A DNA stretch of 9,958 nt, taken from the NCBI RefSeq assembly GCF_946479975.1, contig NZ_CAMLIX010000184.1, forward strand, positions 1 to 9,958, in the 5' to 3' direction. Shown here piece after piece: positions 6,417 through 9,958 of the stretch (position 1 is the first letter of the stretch; each line of letters starts with the position of its first letter). Under the pieces are notes generated by a model that saw only the letters and a program-made list of their open reading frames with translations, was not told the DNA's origin and did no database searches. This DNA is from an uncultured Flavobacterium sp. (GTDB lineage: Bacteria > Bacteroidota > Bacteroidia > Flavobacteriales > Flavobacteriaceae). The translations under genes were made by a program, and so were the position numbers.

Positions 6417-7997
6417 CTACAAAATATAATCGGTATTAATAAAATTCGATTCTTTGCTGTTAAGCAATTCCTGCAGAATCTCATTATTATAATCGATATC
6501 TTTTGAAGCTACAAACGTACGAATTGAGAAAGAACGCAAAGCATCTGGAATACTCAAAGTTCCTACTGCAGAATCTTTTCTTCCTGTAAAAGGAAAAGCG
6601 TCTGGCCCTCTTTGGCAAGAACTGTTGAGGTTTACTCTGCAAACTAAGTTCACCAAAGCATCTATAAGCGGAGCCAAAGTTTTAATATCTTTTCCAAACA
6701 AACTTACTTGTTGTCCGTAATTTGATTCTGCCATATCTTTCAAAGGTTCTTTAATATCTTTGAATGAAAGAACTGGAACAACTGGTCCAAATTGTTCTTC
6801 GTGATACACACGCATTTCTTTATTTACTGGATATAAAACTGCTGGAAAAATATAATTATCTGTATGTTTTCCTCCTTTTTCATTGATGATTTTTGCTCCT
6901 TTAGAAGTGGCATCATCAATTAAACCTTGAATATAAGCTGGTTTTTCTGATTCTGGAAGCGGTGTTAAAGAAACTCCTTTTTCCCACGGATTTCCAAAAA
7001 CTAGACCGTCTACTTTTTCTGCAAAACGTCTATTGAATTCTTCTGTAATAGATTCGTGAACATACAATACTTTTAAAGCTGTACAACGCTGACCGTTAAA
7101 AGATAAACTTCCTGTAATACATTCCTGAATAGCCAAATCTAAATCGGCATCTGGAAGAATTATTGCTGGGTTTTTAGCTTCTAAACCTAAAATCAAACGA
7201 AGTCTATTTTTATTTGGATGCTGATCTTGTAAAGCAATCGCCGATTTACTGTTTCCAATTAATGCCAAAACATCAATGTTTCCAGATTTCATAATCGGAG
7301 AAGCAATTTCGCGACCTCTTCCGTAAACAATATTGATTACTCCTTTTGGAAAACTGCTTCTGAAAGCTTCTAACAATGGCGAAATACATAAAACACCATG
7401 TTTAGCAGGTTTGAAGATTACGGTATTTCCCATAATCAAAGCTGGAATCAATAATGAAAAAGTTTCATTAAGCGGGTAATTGTAAGGGCCAAGACATAAC
7501 ACAACACCCAGCGGTCCGCGGCGAATCATTGCGTTTACACCTTGAACTTTTTCAAAGTGAGAACTGCGTCCGTTTAATTCTTTGTAACTGTCAATAGTAT
7601 CCTGAATATATTCGACAGTTCTGTCGAACTCTTTTTGCGAATCTCCAAGGTTTTTTCCAATTTCCCACATCAAAAGCTTAACTACTTCTTCGCGGGTTTC
7701 CTTCATTTGTTTCACAAAATTTTCCATGCTTTTAATACGATCGGCAACTTTCATGGTTGGCCATAAACCTTGCCCCATATCGTATGCATTGGTTGCAGCT
7801 TCAACAACCTCTGCTGCTTCTTTTTCTCCCATAAAAGGGATAGATCCTAATAAAGTCGGCGTATATTTTTCTGTTGAAGAAATAGTAGAAAACACAGGTG
7901 TGGTTTGTCCTGTCCATTGTTTCAATTCTCCATTTACAAGATAAGTATCTTGATTTATCAGCGTTTTAATCTGATATTCTTCTGGTATAAAGCTCAT
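6417..7997 (-). CDS. gapN: GapN-type aldehyde dehydrogenase (putative NADP-dependent non-phosphorylating glyceraldehyde-3-phosphate dehydrogenase)
   Basis: This 526-residue cytosolic ALDH-superfamily enzyme probably oxidises glyceraldehyde-3-phosphate straight to 3-phosphoglycerate with NADP. Visible sites are the oxyanion Asn173 in [10 protein letters not shown], the cofactor-site Lys196 in FKPAKH, the nucleophile Cys305 in NGQRCTALK with the neighbouring Arg304, Glu400 in EEQFGPV, and [10 protein letters not shown] (461-470). The last motif resembles the RGPDHFPF of known GapN enzymes, where nearby arginines bind the substrate phosphate. The general-base motif ELGGK is replaced by G271-L-E-A-K275, so the usual Glu position is Gly. 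ALIGNSKSA (245-253) likewise replaces the common FTGS motif. An upstream ATG at 8129 would add 44 residues, but that extension crosses a terminator and overlaps the rhodanese gene, so MSFIPEEYQ is chosen. ALDH membership is certain; GapN substrate specificity is inferred. Confidence 0.82.
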   Translation of the reverse strand: MSFIPEEYQIKTLINQDTYLVNGELKQWTGQTTPVFSTISSTEKYTPTLLGSIPFMGEKEAAEVVEAATNAYDMGQGLWPTMKVADRIKSMENFVKQMKETREEVVKLLMWEIGKNLGDSQKEFDRTVEYIQDTIDSYKELNGRSSHFEKVQGVNAMIRRGPLGVVLCLGPYNYPLNETFSLLIPALIMGNTVIFKPAKHGVLCISPLLEAFRSSFPKGVINIVYGRGREIASPIMKSGNIDVLALIGNSKSAIALQDQHPNKNRLRLILGLEAKNPAIILPDADLDLAIQECITGSLSFNGQRCTALKVLYVHESITEEFNRRFAEKVDGLVFGNPWEKGVSLTPLPESEKPAYIQGLIDDATSKGAKIINEKGGKHTDNYIFPAVLYPVNKEMRVYHEEQFGPVVPVLSFKDIKEPLKDMAESNYGQQVSLFGKDIKTLAPLIDALVNLVCRVNLNSSCQRGPDAFPFTGRKDSAVGTLSIPDALRSFSIRTFVASKDIDYNNEILQELLNSKESNFINTDYIL

Positions 7998-8035
7998 AGT
8001 TTGGTTATTTAATGGTCTGGTAATTCTATTTTCTA

Positions 8036-8063
8036 AATAAAAAAGAGGCTTTTGTATGCCTCT
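8036..8063 (-). terminator. Intrinsic terminator between rhodanese and aldehyde dehydrogenase genes
   Basis: On the minus strand, AGAGGC (8063-8058) pairs with GCCTCT (8049-8044) around an 8-nt loop and is followed by TTTTTATTTAG. It lies 7 bp after the rhodanese stop. It leaves only about 40 bp before the dehydrogenase start, so that gene is fed either by a promoter hidden here or in the rhodanese 3' end, or by readthrough. Confidence 0.8.
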
Positions 8064-8070
8064 TCTTCTT

Positions 8071-8382
8071 TTATGGTTGTACTGTTTCGCCTTCCCAATC
8101 CAGGATCCCGCCAAGCAGATTATAGGCATTTTCGATACCTAGTTCGTTCATAACCTGGCACGCTTTTGCGCTTCTAGCTCCAGAACGACAGTATACGTAA
8201 TAGTTTTTATTTTTGTCTAATTCTTCGATTTCGTAAATAAACCCCTGCCCTTTATTGATGTCAATGTTTAAAGCATTCTCAATGTAGCCGTCATTAAATT
8301 CGTCTGCAGTTCTTACGTCAAGTATAACTGCATTTTCGTCAGCGTTTAACTGAGCAACCCAATCTTCTTGTGATAAATTCAT
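8071..8382 (-). CDS. Single-domain rhodanese-like sulfurtransferase
   Basis: This 103-residue protein would carry sulfane sulfur as a cysteine persulfide, moving it between donors such as thiosulfate or persulfides and acceptors such as cyanide, thiols or proteins. It has the canonical order: [20 protein letters not shown] (the DVR...E-x-x-x-G-x-I..A motif, residues about 19-38), the active-site loop C65-RSGARS with the catalytic Cys, and the C-terminal NLLGGILDW motif. There is no signal peptide, so it acts in the cytoplasm. Length is typical of GlpE/PspE-like stand-alone domains. It is divergent from a Crp/Fnr regulator that is followed by a TauE/SafE exporter, a grouping that suggests sulfur detoxification. 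It has its own terminator. No convincing promoter was found, only a TAATTTTA near-match at 8400-8407. Confidence 0.93.
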   Translation of the reverse strand: MNLSQEDWVAQLNADENAVILDVRTADEFNDGYIENALNIDINKGQGFIYEIEELDKNKNYYVYCRSGARSAKACQVMNELGIENAYNLLGGILDWEGETVQP

Positions 8383-8462
8383 AATAAAATGTGTTTTTGT
8401 AAAATTACGACGTTTCTATTTATAAAAAACGTACCAAATGCGATTTCGATTATTATTCTCAG

Positions 8463-8472
8463 AAAACGTTTT
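8463..8472. promoter_or_regulatory. AAAACGTTTT palindrome, operator-like
   Basis: AAAACGTTTT is a perfect 10-bp dyad 80 bp upstream of the rhodanese start. It matches the core of the palindrome at 2657-2668. The cognate regulator is unknown; LacI-type proteins bind sites of this form. Confidence 0.25.
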
Positions 8473-8620
8473 AGAGAAACTATTATAATCAGTGATTTAC
8501 AAATTTACTTACTATTTTTAAAAATTCAGTCTACAAAATCGGTAGAAAATAGGATTTTTTCATTTTCACAAAATACAACTTAAATCTACTATTCTGACAA
8601 TTAATACCAATTCAAACTAT

Positions 8621-8628
8621 TATCTTTG
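8621..8628 (+). promoter_or_regulatory. -7 promoter box of the Crp/Fnr gene
   Basis: TATCTTTG is a full match to TAnnTTTG on the plus strand, 114 bp before the regulator start. This implies a leader of about 105-110 nt that contains the whole 46-bp dyad. The best upstream partner is TCTG at 8593-8596, which is weak. Confidence 0.5.
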
Positions 8629-8676
8629 CAAACAATTACAATTTTTAATTCGATTTTGATAAATATATTCGCCAAC

Positions 8677-8722
8677 AATTAAACCAACTTACACCAATTA
8701 ATTAGTGCAAATTAGTTTAATT
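8677..8722 (+). promoter_or_regulatory. 46-bp imperfect dyad in the leader of the Crp/Fnr gene
   Basis: Two 23-nt arms meet at 8699/8700 and match at 19 of 23 positions when one is reverse-complemented. Outer arms AATTAAAC/GTTTAATT and inner arms CACCAATT/AATTAGTG share the same centre. All four differences are transitions. It could be an operator for the regulator itself or a leader-RNA hairpin. It ends 20 bp before the ATG. The outer arms match perfectly over 8 bp. Confidence 0.6.
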
Positions 8723-8742
8723 TGAGATAAAAAAACTACCAA

Positions 8743-9369
8743 ATGCAACATTCATTAAAAACCATCTTTCCTAATTTCTCCAACGAACTTATTGCAACCA
8801 TCGAAGAAAACGGAAGCCTGCAGGATTTTAAAGCAGGAACTATTTTAATGCGAATGGGACAATACATTAAAAACACAGCTTTAATTACCAAAGGGAAAAT
8901 TAAAATTTATCGTCAAGGCGAAGATGGCGGCGAATTTTTAATGTATTATCTCCAGCCAGGTCAAGCCTGCGCTATTTCGATGATTTGTACGGCTAAGAGT
9001 GAAAAAAGCCAAATTATGGCAAAAGTTGTAGAAGATGTTTCGGTAATGATGATTCCGTTGCAATTGATGGACAAATGGATGATGGAGCACAGATCATGGT
9101 ACGAATTTGTAATTGAAACCTACAGAAGCCGTTTTGAAGAAGTGCTTGAAGTTGTCGATAACATAGCTTTTCGTTCTATGGACGAGCGTTTAGAATTTTA
9201 TTTAAAAAGACATTCCGACGCCTGCGGTTGTTCTGAAGTAAATCTCTCTCACCAAGAAATAGCAACCGAATTAAACACTTCTCGCGAAGTGGTTTCTCGA
9301 CTTTTAAAAAAAATGGAACAAAGAGGTCTGGTCAAACTCAACCGAAACCAAATTGAATTATTGAAATAA
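8743..9369 (+). CDS. Crp/Fnr-family transcriptional regulator
   Basis: This is a 208-residue DNA-binding regulator. Residues about 20-110 form the cyclic-nucleotide-binding-type beta-roll (FKAGTILMRMGQYIKNTALI, then KGKIKIYRQGEDGGEFLMYY). A long dimerisation helix runs over about 115-140. A winged helix-turn-helix follows at about 165-200 (NLSHQEIATELNTSREVVSR, then LLKKMEQRGLV), where SREVVSRLLKKME is the recognition helix region. The phosphate-cassette Glu/Arg pattern for cAMP binding is not evident. Four cysteines are present, Cys76 and Cys82 in the sensor domain and the pair Cys161/Cys163 (DACGCSE) just before the helix-turn-helix. They could sense redox or sulfur species. They do not match the N-terminal Fnr iron-sulfur pattern. 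It is divergent from a rhodanese and upstream of a TauE/SafE gene. Promoter and dyad lie in the leader. Confidence 0.93.
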   Translation: MQHSLKTIFPNFSNELIATIEENGSLQDFKAGTILMRMGQYIKNTALITKGKIKIYRQGEDGGEFLMYYLQPGQACAISMICTAKSEKSQIMAKVVEDVSVMMIPLQLMDKWMMEHRSWYEFVIETYRSRFEEVLEVVDNIAFRSMDERLEFYLKRHSDACGCSEVNLSHQEIATELNTSREVVSRLLKKMEQRGLVKLNRNQIELLK

Positions 9370-9374
9370 AAAAA

Positions 9375-9478
9375 TTTCGCCACGAATTCACGAATTTTCA
9401 TATTTACTTTTATTGTCTTAAATTTCACTAATTTTTTTTCAATCATTATCAAAAAAAATTCGTGAATTCGTGGCGAAA
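9375..9478. repeat. Perfect 24-bp inverted repeat with 56-nt spacer, REP-like
   Basis: Arms at 9375-9398 and 9455-9478 are exact reverse complements. Each arm contains the octamer CACGAATT twice in tandem (9381-9396; reverse complement at 9457-9472) plus a CGCC/GGCG tip. The element starts 5 bp after the Crp/Fnr stop codon. It is flanked by seven A on the left, and an eight-A run (9476-9483) overlaps and extends beyond its right end. The plus strand therefore has no U-tract after the hairpin, and a classical terminator for the upstream gene is not obvious, although the long stem may protect or end the transcript. It looks like a dispersed palindromic intergenic repeat. Confidence 0.88.
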
Positions 9479-9526
9479 AAAAACTCTTCTGTGATAAATG
9501 TTACTGTAGAATCCTAATTTCCGAAG

Positions 9527-9534
9527 CAACTTTG
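9527..9534 (+). promoter_or_regulatory. Possible -7 box of the TauE/SafE gene
   Basis: CAACTTTG is one mismatch from TAnnTTTG and lies 16 bp before the start codon, a spacing like that of other genes in the window. There is no clear -33 element. A promoter here would separate this gene from the regulator upstream. Confidence 0.35.
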
Positions 9535-9550
9535 CATCAAAACAAATGCA

Positions 9551-9958
9551 ATGGAATATTTTGGCTTTTTTGCTTCAATCATTATCGGAATCACTCTTGG
9601 CTTAATTGGCGGAGGCGGATCGATATTGACGATTCCAATTCTTGTTTATTTGTTTAAAGTAAATCCAGATCAGGCAACTTCTTATTCTTTGTTTATTGTG
9701 GGTTTAACCGCTTTGTTTGGCAGTTACAGTCATTACAAAATGGGAAATCTAAAAATAAAATCGGCTTTGTATTTTGCTGTTCCGTCGGTTATTTCTATTC
9801 TGATAATTCGTGAGGTGATATTTCCTCAAATTGCCAAAACCTTATTTTGTGTAGCCTCTTACAATGTCTCAAAAGATTTTCTAATCATGATCATCTTTTC
9901 TGTACTAATGATTACCGCAGCAATTTCGATGATCAAAAAAAAGCAGTCTGAAATAAAA
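9551..9958 (+). CDS. TauE/SafE-family membrane transporter (sulfite / organosulfur exporter type), N-terminal part, runs off right edge
   Basis: The first 136 codons of an integral inner-membrane anion exporter are present, about half of a usual protein of 250-270 residues. It starts MEYFGFFASIIIGITLG. The family hallmark glycine-rich motif GLIGGGGSILTIPILVY follows within the first membrane pass. Then come DQATSYSLFIVGLTALFGSY (second pass), a short loop HYKMGNLKIKSA, and further hydrophobic segments (ALYFAVPSVISILII and FLIMIIFSVLMITAAISMI). The frame is open to the edge. Family members export sulfite, sulfoacetate or related anions, or move other small anions. The ATG at 9551 puts the hydrophobic N-terminus in place; an earlier ATG at 9546 is out of frame. 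Its place after a Crp/Fnr regulator and near a rhodanese supports a sulfur role, though the exact substrate is not shown. Confidence 0.92.
   Translation, partial: MEYFGFFASIIIGITLGLIGGGGSILTIPILVYLFKVNPDQATSYSLFIVGLTALFGSYSHYKMGNLKIKSALYFAVPSVISILIIREVIFPQIAKTLFCVASYNVSKDFLIMIIFSVLMITAAISMIKKKQSEIK

Larger units (their letters stand above)
8383..8742. other. 360-bp divergent regulatory region, rhodanese / Crp-Fnr
   Basis: This is a very AT-rich, non-coding stretch between two divergent start codons. It holds the candidate Crp/Fnr-gene promoter (8621-8628), the 46-bp dyad (8677-8722) and the AAAACGTTTT palindrome (8463-8472), all listed separately. A plus-strand frame at 8389-8583 has no family features and is judged not to be a gene. 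I see nothing else that can be supported. Confidence 0.7.

Noticed and set aside
7726..7944. Plus-strand 72-codon open frame
   Set aside because: It is antisense inside the aldehyde dehydrogenase N-terminal region and is explained by that gene's codon use.
8389..8583. Plus-strand 64-codon open frame in the divergent gap
   Set aside because: It begins 7 bp from the rhodanese start and has a composition typical of translated AT-rich spacer. There is no motif and no promoter box in front.
8656..8660. TTGAT as an FNR half-site
   Set aside because: There is no matching ATCAA at the required 4-nt spacing. A 5-mer alone is expected by chance here.
9249..9452. Minus-strand 67-codon open frame
   Set aside because: It is antisense to the helix-turn-helix region of the Crp/Fnr gene and starts inside the inverted-repeat spacer.
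9491..9504. GTGATAAATGTTAC as a Crp/Fnr-type site upstream of TauE/SafE
   Set aside because: Half-sites match at only 3 of 5 positions, and the motif does not recur in the leader dyad or upstream of the rhodanese.

Overview
The window looks like chromosomal DNA of a Flavobacterium-type Bacteroidota. It is strongly AT-rich. Start codons follow A/T-rich leaders with no clear Shine-Dalgarno. Several genes have a TAnnTTTG-type -7 box just upstream, and exported proteins have short signal peptides ending in the IFAQ/FAQ style common in flavobacteria. Seven complete genes lie on the minus strand together with the start of an RND pump gene. Only the last two genes lie on the plus strand. Most minus-strand genes have their own promoter box and hairpin terminator, so they look like single transcription units. 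No tRNA, rRNA, CRISPR array, transposase or phage gene is visible.

Layout. Positions 1-2017 hold a tripartite efflux locus on the minus strand: a lipoprotein membrane-fusion subunit, then the N-terminal third or so of an inner-membrane RND pump that runs off the left edge. Upstream are a small uncharacterised exported protein (2201-2584), a GNAT acetyltransferase (2738-3142), a secreted TPR-type protein of unknown function (3353-3958) and a secreted M1 zinc aminopeptidase (4118-5995). The 421-bp gap 5996-6416 holds the peptidase promoter, a 7-nt-period tandem array (6081-6212) and a separate 8-nt-period array (6252-6351). Next come a GapN-type aldehyde dehydrogenase (6417-7997, start corrected) and a single-domain rhodanese (8071-8382).

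A 360-bp divergent region separates the rhodanese from a plus-strand Crp/Fnr-family regulator (8743-9369), which is followed by the start of a TauE/SafE-family anion exporter (9551 to the right edge). Rhodanese, Crp/Fnr and TauE/SafE together suggest a sulfur (sulfide, persulfide, sulfite) handling module. The Crp/Fnr protein has four cysteines that could sense such species. This role is inferred from context and is not shown by the sequence.

The most unusual material is non-coding. A 46-bp nearly symmetrical dyad lies in the leader of the Crp/Fnr gene, and a perfect 24-bp inverted repeat lies just after its stop codon. Both are built from the same octamer family CACNAATT. The two phase-locked micro-repeat arrays upstream of the peptidase are also striking. 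The aldehyde dehydrogenase lacks the usual general-base glutamate in the ELGGK motif and has a glutamate two residues further on instead.
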